Below, in pieces: positions 36,177-45,828 of a DNA stretch of 64,000 bases. The translations under genes were made by a program, and so were the position numbers. This DNA comes from Reinekea thalattae (GTDB taxonomy: Bacteria; Pseudomonadota; Gammaproteobacteria; Pseudomonadales; Natronospirillaceae). Every line of letters begins with the position of its first letter. Positions within the stretch are counted from its first letter, which is position 1. The notes under the pieces are model-generated. The model was given only the letters and a program-made list of their open reading frames with translations. It made no database searches and was not told the DNA's origin. Location of the stretch: positions 62,001 to 126,000 of the forward strand of contig NZ_VKAD01000001.1 in assembly GCF_008041945.1 (NCBI RefSeq), in the 5' to 3' direction.

Positions 36177-37463
36177 TCAGTCGGCTGACTCTGTTTTAGA
36201 TCCAATCACGCGGATGCGAGCCGCCGTTACGGCGTTATCTTTGATCTGTAGAATCTCTACAAGATAGCCTTCTAGTTTAAGGCTGACGTTGGCATCAGGG
36301 ATGTCTTCTATGTGTTCAAGAATCAAACCATTCAGCGTTTTTGGTCCGTCGGTTGGTAAATCCCAATCCAATGCTCGGTTGATATCGCGGATCGATGCCG
36401 TGCCATCGACAACATAACTGCCGTCGCGCTGAGGGTGAATTTCTTTGCTGCTGTTAGCAAGGTCGGTTGTGAACTCACCAACAATTTCTTCAAGCAAGTC
36501 TTCCAGCGTTACCAAGCCTTGAATGTCACCGTATTCGTCAACCACGAACGCCATACGCAATTGTTGATTCTGAAAGTTAATCAACTGGGTGTGCAACGGT
36601 GTGCCCTCAGGAACAAAATAAGGATCTTTGGCAGCCTTAGTCAGCATGACTTTAGACGGCTCATCAGAATACAAAAACTGTGCAGCGTCACGCACATGCA
36701 TGATACCAATCACCTTATCCAAATCGCCTTTGTAAAGCGGGAAACGGGTGTATTCCAGTGCTCGAATTTGTTCGCTAATTTCTTCAACGCTGTCGTCTAG
36801 GTCGATACCGTTGACTTCGTTTCTCGGTACCATGATGTCGTCAACGGTAACGTTCTCCAGCTCTAAAATGCCGACCAGCATCGAGTGCCGATCTTCAGGC
36901 ATGGTGCTGCTGGACTCGTTAACAATAGTTTTGAGTTCTTCTGGTGATAATGCTTCTTCGCTAGGCGCGTACTTGCCAATACGAAGTAACCAAAAGATGG
37001 CTTTAACAATGATGTTGACTAGCCAGACTGCAGGTGCCAACAGAGTTGAAAGGCCACGCAAAATATAGGATGCCGGAAAGGAAATGCGTTCAGGGTAACG
37101 CTGTGCCAGAGTTTTTGGTGTCACCTCTGCAAAAATTAACACCAAAGGCGTTAAAAAGACCGTCGCCGCCAGCGGTGCTAAATCGATGTTATCAACAAGC
37201 AGGCGTTGTGCAATAACGGTTGCTAAGGAAGCTGCTGCAATATTGACGATGTTATTGCCAATAAGAATCACGCTGATCAGTCTGTCGGGTTCATCCAGCA
37301 GCTTTGACGCCATCTTTGCGGAGCGATGGCCTTCATTAGTTAGGTGCTTAAGGCGGTAGCGGTTAAGCGACAGCATGCCAGTTTCTGAGCTAGAGAAAAA
37401 AGCAGACAGTAATAGGAGTAGACCTAAAATTATAAATAGTAGGCCCAAGGGAAATTCGTTCAA
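36177..37463 (-). CDS. CorB/CorC-type CNNM (DUF21) + CBS membrane protein
   Basis: The 428 residues begin with a DUF21/CNNM membrane domain (four helices, about 1-170, with SAFFSSSETGMLSLNRYRLKHL) of the CorB/YfjD type linked to Mg2+/Co2+ transport. A CBS pair follows (about 195-320, with DIMVPRNEVNGIDL and AFVVDEYGDIQGLVTLEDLLEEIVGEF), then a CorC/HlyC-associated domain to the end. It is located in the inner membrane. It precedes trmJ on the same strand and follows ypjD, matching the yfjD-ypjD neighbourhood of E. coli. Confidence 0.92.
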   Translation of the reverse strand: MNEFPLGLLFIILGLLLLLSAFFSSSETGMLSLNRYRLKHLTNEGHRSAKMASKLLDEPDRLISVILIGNNIVNIAAASLATVIAQRLLVDNIDLAPLAATVFLTPLVLIFAEVTPKTLAQRYPERISFPASYILRGLSTLLAPAVWLVNIIVKAIFWLLRIGKYAPSEEALSPEELKTIVNESSSTMPEDRHSMLVGILELENVTVDDIMVPRNEVNGIDLDDSVEEISEQIRALEYTRFPLYKGDLDKVIGIMHVRDAAQFLYSDEPSKVMLTKAAKDPYFVPEGTPLHTQLINFQNQQLRMAFVVDEYGDIQGLVTLEDLLEEIVGEFTTDLANSSKEIHPQRDGSYVVDGTASIRDINRALDWDLPTDGPKTLNGLILEHIEDIPDANVSLKLEGYLVEILQIKDNAVTAARIRVIGSKTESAD

Positions 37464-37589
37464 CTGAGGACAGCCTCATTTGCTAAGGAAAGACGATTTT
37501 TACGATCTCTGGATTCAGTGTCAAGGCGTTGCATTCGGATAATCCGTATTTTTGTTGATTTAAGCAATATTCAGTACGTTAGTCGCCAT

Positions 37590-38387
37590 TTAGCTGATAT
37601 TTAACAGGTATTCGAGAACAAATTTCGAACCAATAAAGGCTAATACCAAAAAAACCGAGCCGGTATAGATCATTCGACTGGCACGTTGGCCACGCCAACC
37701 GAGTTGTAAATGGCCAAAAATTAGAGCGCCGTAAAAAAACCAAGCGATGACGGTGAGTACAGTTTTATGAATCAGATGTTGAGCAAAAATATTTTCGATG
37801 AAGGTGGCGCCAGTCACAATGGCGATAGTCAGCAAGCAAAAGCCAACGATCAGCCATTCAAACATAAGCCGCTCCATGGAGAGCAGTGGCGGCAATGCTT
37901 TCATGATACGACTGCTGGTGTGATGTTTGTGTAAGCCGGAAGACTGAATATCTACCAGCGCTGCTTGCAGTGTAGTAATAGTCATAATGCTGGCAGACAG
38001 CAAGGCAATAAATATATGAAATAGCATACCTGTCGAATAAAGCTTAGGTGCGGCATGTTGCGGAATATAGGCGGCAATAACGAGCAGCAATGCACAGATG
38101 GGCATCAAAAAAGTAAACAGGTTGTGCAGTGGCTTGGTTAAAGAGGAAATTAAAATCACTGAGATCATTAGCCAAATACAGATAGAGACGCTGTTGAGCA
38201 GGCTCAATTGCAATAGGCCATCAACATGTACCGTTAGCAGAATGTGCGCACTATGGGCCGCTAACCCAATATAAGCGGGTAGATAAATTTGCCATTTAGG
38301 GCGGTTATTGGCGCGCCAAACGCTGTCGATGGTGGTGATACCACAGGCAGAGTATGTGAGGATTGCAATCCATAAAAGCAAAATCAT
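37590..38387 (-). CDS. ypjD: YpjD-like inner membrane protein (CcsA/CcmC-like domain)
   Basis: 265 residues with eight hydrophobic helices, related to the cytochrome c assembly (CcsA/ResC) domain. Recognisable are LLLWIAILTYSACG at the start, ALLSASIMTITTLQAALVDIQ and LTVIAWFFYGALIFGHLQLGWRGQRA near the end. The tryptophan-rich haem-handling motif of true CcsA proteins is not obvious. YpjD lies between the CorB gene and ffh, divergently from ffh, as in E. coli. Confidence 0.9.
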   Translation of the reverse strand: MILLLWIAILTYSACGITTIDSVWRANNRPKWQIYLPAYIGLAAHSAHILLTVHVDGLLQLSLLNSVSICIWLMISVILISSLTKPLHNLFTFLMPICALLLVIAAYIPQHAAPKLYSTGMLFHIFIALLSASIMTITTLQAALVDIQSSGLHKHHTSSRIMKALPPLLSMERLMFEWLIVGFCLLTIAIVTGATFIENIFAQHLIHKTVLTVIAWFFYGALIFGHLQLGWRGQRASRMIYTGSVFLVLAFIGSKFVLEYLLNIS

Positions 38388-38547
38388 AACCAGAGCGGAC
38401 CTGTTTCGGTGAAATATTTATCGAGCTAAATGAGTATGGTTATCAGTTTGCCATAGCAATGCGCGCTTTTCACGCATTGACTGCCATAGCCAGTGATTCC
38501 TGTTCGCTGTTATACTGCGGTCATTTTCTCGGTAGTGTGAATAGAAC

Positions 38548-39969
38548 ATGTTTAATAGTTTATCTGAACGCTTAAGCCAGACTCTCAAGCAAATTACCGG
38601 TCAGGCAAAACTGACCGAAGACAACATCAAAGATTCGCTGCGCGAAGTCCGTATGGCGTTGTTAGAGGCCGATGTTGCCTTGCCAGTCGTTAAGGCCTTT
38701 ATTGATAATGTTCGAGAGCGGGCAGTTGGTCAAGAGGTGGCGCAGGCGCTGAACCCTGGTCAGCAGTTCTTAAAAATAGTTCAGGCAGAACTAGAGCAGG
38801 TGATGGGTGAGACAAATGAAGCGCTCAACCTCAAAGCTCAGCCGCCTGCTGTTGTGCTCATGGCGGGCTTGCAGGGTGCTGGTAAAACCACCACCACAGC
38901 CAAGTTAGCGCGTTTTTTAAAGGAACGCGAAAAGAAAAAAGTCATGGTGGTCTCGGCTGACGTTTATCGTCCTGCGGCGATCAAACAGTTGGAAACATTG
39001 GCGACAGAAGTCGGTGCACTGTTCCATCCTAGTGACGTTAAGCAAAAGCCAAAGGCGATTGTGAACTCGGCATTATCGGCTGCTAAAAAACAAGCCGTTG
39101 ATGTTCTCTTGGTCGATACCGCCGGTCGTCTGGCGGTTGACGATGAGATGATGGCTGAGATTAAAACCCTGCATAAGGCGATTAATCCGATTGAGACGCT
39201 GTTTGTCGTCGACGCCATGACAGGTCAGGACGCTGCTAATACAGCTAAGGCGTTCAGCGATGTTCTACCGTTAACCGGTGTGGTGCTATCTAAAGCCGAT
39301 GGCGATTCACGCGGCGGTGCGGCGTTATCTGTGCGCCACATTACTGGTAAACCGATTAAGTTTATCGGTATGGGTGAAAAAACCGATGCCTTAGAGCCGT
39401 TCCACCCTGACCGTATAGCCTCACGTATCTTGGATATGGGTGATGTCCTTTCGTTGATCGAAGAGGTTGAGCGTAAGGTCGATAAGCAAAAAGCTGAGCG
39501 ACTTGCTAAAAAAATCAAAAAAGGCCAGTCATTCGATTTAGAAGATTTCCGTGAGCAGCTCGAGCAGATGAACAATATGGGCGGGCTTATGGGCATGATG
39601 GATAAAATGCCTGGCATGGGGCAAATGCAGCAGGCAGCTGGGCAACTGCAAGGCGCTGAGAATAAGTTCAAAAAGATGGGTGTCATTATTGATTCGATGA
39701 CATTATTTGAACGCCGTTACCCCGATAAAATTTTAGGCTCGCGCAAAAAACGTATCGCCATGGGTTCTGGTACCAGCATTCAGGATGTCAACAGCGTGCT
39801 AAAACAGCATAAGCAGATGGCAAAAATGATGAAGAAGGTTGGGAAAAAAGGCGGCATGCAAAAGATGATGCGCGGCATGGGTGGTGCAGGTGGCGGAATG
39901 CCGGGCATGCCTGGCGGCGGCGCAGGTGGCTTACCGCCGGGTATCGGTGGCGGCAAACTGCCATTTTAG
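38548..39969 (+). CDS. ffh: Ffh, signal recognition particle GTPase
   Basis: With 4.5S RNA it targets ribosomes making membrane proteins to FtsY. The 473 residues have the N domain (LSERLSQTLKQITGQAKLTED), a G domain with GLQGAGKTTTTAKLA (about 108-122), DTAGRL and SKADGDSRGGAAL, and a methionine-rich M domain (MGGLMGMMDKMPGMGQM). The C-terminal tail is a glycine/methionine-rich repeat (GGMPGMPGGGAGG), common in gammaproteobacterial Ffh. Confidence 0.98.
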   Translation: MFNSLSERLSQTLKQITGQAKLTEDNIKDSLREVRMALLEADVALPVVKAFIDNVRERAVGQEVAQALNPGQQFLKIVQAELEQVMGETNEALNLKAQPPAVVLMAGLQGAGKTTTTAKLARFLKEREKKKVMVVSADVYRPAAIKQLETLATEVGALFHPSDVKQKPKAIVNSALSAAKKQAVDVLLVDTAGRLAVDDEMMAEIKTLHKAINPIETLFVVDAMTGQDAANTAKAFSDVLPLTGVVLSKADGDSRGGAALSVRHITGKPIKFIGMGEKTDALEPFHPDRIASRILDMGDVLSLIEEVERKVDKQKAERLAKKIKKGQSFDLEDFREQLEQMNNMGGLMGMMDKMPGMGQMQQAAGQLQGAENKFKKMGVIIDSMTLFERRYPDKILGSRKKRIAMGSGTSIQDVNSVLKQHKQMAKMMKKVGKKGGMQKMMRGMGGAGGGMPGMPGGGAGGLPPGIGGGKLPF

Positions 39970-40013
39970 GCAGCAATAGCTTAGATCGTAGATCGCAACA
40001 GCAAGCTCGAAAC

Positions 40014-40133
40014 CTATTAATAAGTTCGGTGCTATTAATAAGTTCGATGCTCTTAATACATTCGATACTTAGCGATAGCTCGGCATTATTAGCGTTCAGG
40101 GCTCATTAACGTTCAGTGTTATTTAATAGCGCT
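40014..40133. repeat. Degenerate tandem repeat (about 18 bp) downstream of ffh
   Basis: The units at 40014-40031 and 40032-40049 share CTATTAATAAGTTCG and differ at one of 18 positions. The next, at 40050-40067 (CTCTTAATACATTCGATA), is more diverged, and later units fade over the following 65 bases. This fills most of the gap before the secreted-protein gene. Confidence 0.8.
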
Positions 40134-40188
40134 CACGCTAATCAGTATTGCATCGAGTTTTGAGTAACATAAAAGGGTAGGTAAGAAT

Positions 40189-40650
40189 ATGAAGTGGCTG
40201 GCTTTAATCGTTTGTGTTCTCGCATCAGGTTATTCTTATTCTGCCTGTAACTATTTTGTTGAGGGTGAAAGTGAGCAGTACTCTATCGATATATCGGATG
40301 GCGGTTGCTTAGAGCTTGATCTGCAAATCTATGAAAACGACAAGTTATCCTCAACTAAAAATCAGTTTTTATTTGGGAATGAGTGCACGCTAGAGCGAGC
40401 AACGGAAACTGTCTGCTATTCAGAAGGTAACTGCCGTACCTTTAACGGCATTTCGGGTTTTGCCTGTCACGCGGGCGGCGGCTCTGCATTAGCAGGCACA
40501 AGGTATCAACGCGCTGCCGACGAACAAAAGCATTGCGAGCTCCCCGGTTTTGAGCCCGTGGAAGTAACATTGCGTGTTTTTGAGTGCACCGAAGGCTGTG
40601 ACGAAAAAGATATACCGTTAACCTTTAAAGATTTTTATATCTGCGATTAA
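40189..40650 (+). CDS. Secreted cysteine-rich protein of unknown function
   Basis: 153 residues with a signal peptide (about 1-19, MKWLALIVCVLASGYSYSA). The mature part has ten cysteines (20, 40, 66, 76, 82, 93, 116, 133, 137, 152), an even number that suggests up to five disulfides. It is acidic and lacks membrane helices. I do not recognise the family. A lipoprotein is possible because the first mature residue is cysteine, but the preceding YSA is a poor lipobox. It sits alone between ffh and rpsP, where most relatives have no such gene. Confidence 0.75.
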   Translation: MKWLALIVCVLASGYSYSACNYFVEGESEQYSIDISDGGCLELDLQIYENDKLSSTKNQFLFGNECTLERATETVCYSEGNCRTFNGISGFACHAGGGSALAGTRYQRAADEQKHCELPGFEPVEVTLRVFECTEGCDEKDIPLTFKDFYICD

Positions 40651-40656
40651 TCCCGA

Positions 40657-40681
40657 CTAAGTCGTCTTGCTGGCGACTTAG
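40657..40681 (+). terminator. Hairpin after the secreted-protein gene
   Basis: CTAAGTCG (40657-40664) and CGACTTAG (40674-40681) form a perfect 8-bp stem with a 9-base loop, just after the stop codon. No T-run follows. Confidence 0.45.
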
Positions 40682-40692
40682 TGACTAAATCC

Positions 40693-40720
40693 TTGCATTT
40701 CCCCCTCAAATCCCTATAAT
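40693..40720 (+). promoter_or_regulatory. Sigma-70 promoter of rpsP-rimM-trmD-rplS
   Basis: TTGCAT (40693-40698) and TATAAT (40715-40720) are separated by 16 bases. The -10 is a perfect consensus. The leader to rpsP would be about 115 bases, long enough for translational control of the ribosomal-protein operon. Confidence 0.75.
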
Positions 40721-40843
40721 TTCGCGGCCTTAATTTCCGAGCATGCTCGGGTAATTTAAACTTTGGAGTCTGTTTAAAGGTAACCCCTTTAGCATTCCAA
40801 AACGGCAGGTGATTTTAAAGCTTGCCCTAACTAGGAGAACGCG

Positions 40844-41095
40844 ATGGTAGTCATTCGACTTTCACGTGGCGGTTCTAAGAAACGCCCGTTTTATCATCTA
40901 ACTGTAGCTGACAGCCGTAACGCCCGTGATGGACGTTTTATCGAGCGAGTTGGTTTCTTTAACCCAATAGCCCGTGGACAGGAAGAGCGCCTTCGCGTTG
41001 CTCAAGACCGTGTCGACTATTGGGTAAGCAAGGGTGCACAGACTTCTGATCGTGTCGCCCAATTGCTTAAAGAGTACAAGAAAGCCCAAGCCTGA
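40844..41095 (+). CDS. rpsP: Ribosomal protein S16
   Basis: 83 residues with the S16 signature [40 protein letters not shown]. The AGGAG ribosome site lies upstream of the ATG. It is the first gene of the conserved rpsP-rimM-trmD-rplS operon. Confidence 0.99.
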   Translation: MVVIRLSRGGSKKRPFYHLTVADSRNARDGRFIERVGFFNPIARGQEERLRVAQDRVDYWVSKGAQTSDRVAQLLKEYKKAQA

Positions 41096-41125
41096 TAAGT
41101 TTGAACTAAGGCATAAGGTTGAGCC

Positions 41126-41659
41126 ATGACTCTTAAGACTCCGCAAGATTATATAGTACTAGGTAAGATTTCCTCGGTTTACGGGGTTCAAGGTTGGGTG
41201 AAGGTTTACTCTTACACTGAACCATTGGATCGTATTCTCGAATATGGTAATTGGACTTTACGTCAGGGTAATAACCTGACCTTGGTGGAAGTCGATAAAG
41301 GCAGAAGTCATGGCAAGGGAATGGTGGCGCATCTACGCGGTATTGATGATCGCGAAGTTGCTAAACAGTATTCAGGTTTTGAAATCTGTGTACCTAAAAA
41401 CCGCCTCCCGGAGTTATCCGACGGTGAATACTATTGGTATGAGCTAGAAGGATTATCCGTAGTGACATTAAATAATGAGTCACTCGGAGTTGTGGATTAT
41501 ATGATGAGTACCGGCGCTGGGAACGACGTGTTGGTAGTTAAAGGCGATGCGCACAGTATTGATCGGCGTGAGCGTTTAATTCCATACGTTGAGCAGTTTG
41601 TTCACGATGTCAGCTTAGAAGCTGGCCGTATTGTGGTCGACTGGGACCCAGAGTTTTAA
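41126..41659 (+). CDS. rimM: RimM, 16S rRNA processing/30S maturation factor
   Basis: 177 residues with the N-terminal PRC-like start [20 protein letters not shown] and a C-terminal PRC barrel containing [28 protein letters not shown]. It binds S19 during maturation of the 30S head. The stop overlaps the trmD start as TAATG. Confidence 0.97.
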   Translation: MTLKTPQDYIVLGKISSVYGVQGWVKVYSYTEPLDRILEYGNWTLRQGNNLTLVEVDKGRSHGKGMVAHLRGIDDREVAKQYSGFEICVPKNRLPELSDGEYYWYELEGLSVVTLNNESLGVVDYMMSTGAGNDVLVVKGDAHSIDRRERLIPYVEQFVHDVSLEAGRIVVDWDPEF

Positions 41660-42432
41660 TGAAAGAAGGTATCGATCAGCCAGCATTGTCGTTTGGGTTG
41701 GTCACTCTTTTTCCTGAGATGTTTACATCTTTTTCGGATTACGGAGTGACAGGTCGGGCAGTAAAGGATGGCTTGGTTTCTGTAGATTATTGGAACCCAA
41801 GAGACTTTACTCACGATCGCCACCGAACCGTCGATGACCGTCCATTTGGTGGCGGACCTGGCATGTTGATGAAGGTTCAGCCTTTACGCGATGCAATCAG
41901 CGCTGCAAAAGCAGCAAGCGAACGGCAAAGCAAGGTGATTTATTTATCACCACAGGGGCGAAAGCTGGATCAGCAAGGAGTTGTCGAATTATCGACTAAC
42001 GAACGCTTAATTTTTGTTTGCGGACGTTATGAAGGTATCGATGAACGACTGATTGAAACCGATATTGATGAAGAATGGTCACTGGGCGATATCGTCTTAA
42101 GTGGCGGCGAATTGGCGGCAATGTCCTTTATGGACGCCATCTCAAGGCTTGTTCCTGGGGTGTTGGGTCATGAGCAATCATCAGTTGAAGACTCTTTCTT
42201 TAACGGCTTATTGGATTGTCCGCACTATACTCGACCGGACGTTTTAGAAGGCTTATCGGTGCCAGAGGTGCTACTCAGCGGTCATCACGAAAATATTCGG
42301 GTATGGCGTGAGCAGCAATCTCTGGGACGAACTTGGCAAAGACGACCTGATTTATTAGAGGGTCGTGAGCTGACTAAACATCAGCAAACTCTTTTAGACA
42401 AATATATTAGTGAGCTAAGCTCACGCGACTGA
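41659..42432 (+). CDS. trmD: TrmD, tRNA (m1G37) methyltransferase
   Basis: A SPOUT methyltransferase essential for reading-frame maintenance. The 257 residues include [32 protein letters not shown], and the SAM knot [13 protein letters not shown] with [15 protein letters not shown]. It shares the A of its start with the rimM stop. Confidence 0.98.
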   Translation: MKEGIDQPALSFGLVTLFPEMFTSFSDYGVTGRAVKDGLVSVDYWNPRDFTHDRHRTVDDRPFGGGPGMLMKVQPLRDAISAAKAASERQSKVIYLSPQGRKLDQQGVVELSTNERLIFVCGRYEGIDERLIETDIDEEWSLGDIVLSGGELAAMSFMDAISRLVPGVLGHEQSSVEDSFFNGLLDCPHYTRPDVLEGLSVPEVLLSGHHENIRVWREQQSLGRTWQRRPDLLEGRELTKHQQTLLDKYISELSSRD

Positions 42433-42446
42433 TCAGGAGCTGAATC

Positions 42447-42815
42447 ATGAGCAACAAGAATCTGATTATTCAGCAGTTAGAAGCTGAACAGATGACAAAA
42501 GAAATTCCTGCTTTTGGCCCAGGTGATACTGTGGTTGTACAGGTTAAAGTAAAAGAAGGTGAGCGCGAGCGTCTACAGGCGTTCGAAGGTGTGGTTATCG
42601 GTAAACGTAACCGCGGCCTAAACTCAGCATTCACAGTTCGTAAAATCTCGAACGGTGTTGGTGTTGAGCGTGCTTTCCAAACCTACTCTCCGTTAGTAGA
42701 TAGCATCGAAGTCAAGCGTCGTGGTGACGTTCGTCAAGCGAAGCTTTACTACCTACGTGAGCGTTCAGGTAAATCTGCTCGTATTAAAGAGAAGATTGCT
42801 GCAAAGAAAGGCTAA
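42447..42815 (+). CDS. rplS: Ribosomal protein L19
   Basis: 122 residues with the L19 stretch [18 protein letters not shown] and [27 protein letters not shown]. It is the last gene of the rpsP operon and is followed by a strong terminator. Confidence 0.99.
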   Translation: MSNKNLIIQQLEAEQMTKEIPAFGPGDTVVVQVKVKEGERERLQAFEGVVIGKRNRGLNSAFTVRKISNGVGVERAFQTYSPLVDSIEVKRRGDVRQAKLYYLRERSGKSARIKEKIAAKKG

Positions 42816-42836
42816 TAGGCCCGATTTGTACAGACT

Positions 42837-42864
42837 AAAAAAGGCAGCTTCGGCTGCCTTTTTT
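42837..42864 (+). terminator. Intrinsic terminator after rplS
   Basis: GGCAGC-ttcg-GCTGCC with flanking A6 and T6, a UUCG tetraloop. Because both flanks are homopolymers it can work in both directions. Confidence 0.95.
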
Positions 42865-43023
42865 GTGTTTCAGTTTTTTATTTTTTATCTTTAAAGTGGC
42901 TGCGCAATAACTCATTGCAAAAAAGTCATTGTCATTAACAACTATTCAACCTGCAAGGCCGCTTGATACGTTGACCTAACTTGCGGCGTTCAGTAATGTT
43001 CCACTTTGCAAATCCAGTATAAC

Positions 43024-43053
43024 AAGCAATCCAGCACAAGAAGCAATCCAGCA
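43024..43053. repeat. Direct 13-bp repeat before hom
   Basis: AAGCAATCCAGCA occurs at 43024-43036 and again at 43041-43053, a 17-base period, about 25 bases before the hom start. Confidence 0.8.
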
Positions 43054-43077
43054 TAAAAGCAAAAAAAGAGGCATATT

Positions 43078-44373
43078 TTGAAACCAGTCAATGTCGGTAT
43101 ATGTGGGCTCGGTACAGTCGGTACCGGAACCTTTAATGTGTTACAACGTAATTTAAAAGATATCGCACGTCGTGCCGGTCGCTCAGTGCAGATTACGCAC
43201 GTCGGTGCTCGACGTAAGCCCGATGTAAACCTTGCTGGAATTACCCATTCGACTGATATTTTTGCTGTCGCTAAAGATCCAAACGTACATATTTTGGTTG
43301 AGTTGATCGGTGGTACAACGGTCGCCAAAGATTTGGTTTTAATGGCGATTGAACATGGCAAGGGTGTCGTTACCGCCAACAAAGCGTTAATCGCATTACA
43401 CGGTAATGAAATTTTCGCAGCTGCAGAAGCCAAAGGCGTTGTGGTTGCTTATGAAGCCGGCGTTGCCGGTGGTATACCGATTATTAAAGCCATCCGTGAA
43501 GGTTTGGTTGCCAATAAGATCACCAGTGTTGCTGGCATTATCAATGGCACCACCAACTTTATTTTGACGGAAATGTCTGAAAAAGGCCGTGACTTTGACG
43601 ATGTACTCGCCGAAGCCCAAGCGCTGGGTTATGCCGAGGCCGACCCAACCTTCGACGTCGAAGGCATCGATGCTGCGCATAAGCTATCGATCTTAGCGGC
43701 AAACGCCTTTGGTATTGCACTGCAATTCGATAAGGTATTTACCGAAGGCATTACTGAGATCACTACAGAGGATGTTCAGTACGCAAGTGAGCTGGGTTAT
43801 CGAGTTAAGCATTTAGGTATTGCTCGCCGTACCGAAAGCGGTGTTGAAATGCGAGTACACCCGACGCTGATCCCAGAAAAACGATTGATCGCCAATGTTG
43901 ATGGCGTGTTAAACGCTGTCTTAGTACAGGGCGATGCTGTCGGTCCAACCATGTATTACGGTGCTGGTGCTGGTGCTGAGGCAACTGCTTCTTCGGTTAT
44001 TGCAGACATCGTCGATATGGCCCGTGATATCGACAGCCCAGGGCTAGTGCCGCATTTAGGCTTTAGCATTGAGACCGAAGATTTGCCGGTACTTAGTGCA
44101 GAAGAGATGACTACCTCTTATTATTTGCGTATTTCAGTGAAAGACGAAGTCGGCCAAATGGCAAAAATCGCACAAACTCTGAGTGATCATGGCATTAATA
44201 TGGAAGCCATCATTCAAAAAGAAGGGCCAGAAAGCGAAACACTGGTACCGTTAATTATTCTGACGCAACCGGTTAAAGAACGAGCGATGAATTTGGCGAT
44301 TGGCGCGCTCGAAGCGTTACCGTCAATTCCTAATAAAATTGTTCGTATTCGAACAGAGCGGTTAGACGGTTAA
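43078..44373 (+). CDS. hom: Homoserine dehydrogenase
   Basis: Reduces aspartate semialdehyde to homoserine for threonine and methionine. The 431 residues begin with a Rossmann motif VGICGLGTVGTGTFNVL. The catalytic part includes ANKALIALHG, GVAGGIPIIKAIREGL and the lysine region SEADPTFDVEG-like (ALGYAEADPTFDVEGIDAAHKL). A C-terminal ACT domain (VGQMAKIAQTLSDHGINMEAIIQKE) allows feedback control by threonine. It starts at TTG 43078 behind AGAGG. The stand-alone type, not fused to aspartokinase, matches Pseudomonas. Confidence 0.96.
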   Translation: MKPVNVGICGLGTVGTGTFNVLQRNLKDIARRAGRSVQITHVGARRKPDVNLAGITHSTDIFAVAKDPNVHILVELIGGTTVAKDLVLMAIEHGKGVVTANKALIALHGNEIFAAAEAKGVVVAYEAGVAGGIPIIKAIREGLVANKITSVAGIINGTTNFILTEMSEKGRDFDDVLAEAQALGYAEADPTFDVEGIDAAHKLSILAANAFGIALQFDKVFTEGITEITTEDVQYASELGYRVKHLGIARRTESGVEMRVHPTLIPEKRLIANVDGVLNAVLVQGDAVGPTMYYGAGAGAEATASSVIADIVDMARDIDSPGLVPHLGFSIETEDLPVLSAEEMTTSYYLRISVKDEVGQMAKIAQTLSDHGINMEAIIQKEGPESETLVPLIILTQPVKERAMNLAIGALEALPSIPNKIVRIRTERLDG

Positions 44374-44433
44374 GCGCAAAAGCCTTTAAACCAAATAACT
44401 AGAATCTGCTCAATGCTATAAAGAGATAACACA

Positions 44434-45828
44434 GTGAAATACATAAGTACGCGTGGTAACGCACCAGAATTAGAATTTGAAGACGTTTTATTAACTGGCC
44501 TAGCCAGTGATGGCGGCCTTTATGTGCCGAAAGAACTGCCGCACTACAGCCTAGATGAAATTCGTAGCTGGCGTGATCTGCCTTATGCCGAGCTTGCCTT
44601 TAAGGTGATTAAGCCGTTTGTTGGCGGTGCCATTGAAGACAGTGCGTTACAGAGCATGATTAACGACACCTATGCCGGCTTCGCGCATAACGCCGTCGCA
44701 CCCCTGGCTCAGATCGATAACAACGAATACGTTTTAGAATTATTCCAAGGGCCAACGCTGGCGTTTAAAGATTTCGCCTTACAGCTGTTAGGCCGTCTGT
44801 TAGATCATGTATTGACCAAACGAAATGAACGCGGGGTTATCATCGGCGCAACTTCTGGCGACACTGGCTCAGCAGCTATTGAAGGCTGTAAGCACAGTGA
44901 TCGGTTGGATATTTTTATCATGTATCCGCATAACCGAGTATCGGAAGTGCAGCGCCGCCAGATGACCACCATTAAGGGCGATAATGTTTATAACCTAGCC
45001 GTTGAAGGTAACTTTGACGATTGCCAAGGCATGTTGAAAGCCTGCTTTGCCGATCAGAGTTTCTTAAAAGGCGAGCGTCGATTAATCGCGGTTAACTCCA
45101 TTAACTGGGCGCGTATTATGGCGCAGGTGGTTTACTATTTTTACGCCTCATTAAATTTAGGTGGCCCTGATCGCGACATGGCGTTTTCAGTGCCCACCGG
45201 TAATTTTGGTGATATTTTTGCCGGTTACTTAGCGCATAAGATGGGCTTGCCGGTTAAGCAGCTTATTGTTGCGACCAACAAAAACGATATTCTGCACCGC
45301 GCCATTAGCCAGAATAAATATGAGAAGCACCCACTGGCACAAACATTATCGCCTTCTATGGATATTGTGGTTTCGTCTAATTTTGAGCGTCTATTGTTCG
45401 ATGTTTACGGTCGTGATGGTGCTGCGTTGTCGCAGTTGATGCAGAAGATGAACACAGAAACGGTCGAGTTCGATGCCCAAGGTATGGCCGCAGTACGTCA
45501 GCTGTTCGATAGCTACTCGGTTGATGATGATGTTACCTGCGAAACCATTAAGCAGCTGTACGGTGAAACAGGCTATTTGCTTGATCCGCATACAGCCATT
45601 GGCGTAAAAGCCGCACGTGAATGTCGCCGAGATGCCAAAACGCCGATGATTACTTTAGGTACCGCGCATCCGGTTAAGTTTACTCAGGCGATCGAAAAAG
45701 CTGGCCTAGAAGCACCTAAATTACCGCACCATCTGCAAGATCTATTTGAGCGTGAAGAGCGTTTTACAGTCATGCAAAATGATCTTGATGAGCTCAAAAG
45801 CTTTGTCGCAAAAACTATTTTTGCGTGA
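44434..45828 (+). CDS. thrC: Threonine synthase
   Basis: Converts O-phosphohomoserine to threonine with PLP. The 464 residues contain the start MKYISTRGNAPELEFEDVLLTGLASDGGLYVP, the Schiff-base lysine in GPTLAFKDFALQ (about 107-118), and the phosphate loop VPTGNFGDIFAG. It follows hom by 60 bases, so the two form a threonine pathway unit. The start is GTG. The stop overlaps recJ as GTGA. Confidence 0.97.
   Translation: MKYISTRGNAPELEFEDVLLTGLASDGGLYVPKELPHYSLDEIRSWRDLPYAELAFKVIKPFVGGAIEDSALQSMINDTYAGFAHNAVAPLAQIDNNEYVLELFQGPTLAFKDFALQLLGRLLDHVLTKRNERGVIIGATSGDTGSAAIEGCKHSDRLDIFIMYPHNRVSEVQRRQMTTIKGDNVYNLAVEGNFDDCQGMLKACFADQSFLKGERRLIAVNSINWARIMAQVVYYFYASLNLGGPDRDMAFSVPTGNFGDIFAGYLAHKMGLPVKQLIVATNKNDILHRAISQNKYEKHPLAQTLSPSMDIVVSSNFERLLFDVYGRDGAALSQLMQKMNTETVEFDAQGMAAVRQLFDSYSVDDDVTCETIKQLYGETGYLLDPHTAIGVKAARECRRDAKTPMITLGTAHPVKFTQAIEKAGLEAPKLPHHLQDLFEREERFTVMQNDLDELKSFVAKTIFA

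Noticed and set aside
43024-43053. Repeats in several gaps considered as CRISPR arrays
   Set aside because: The units are too short (13-24 bp), adjacent without unique spacers, and degenerate. No cas gene is present.
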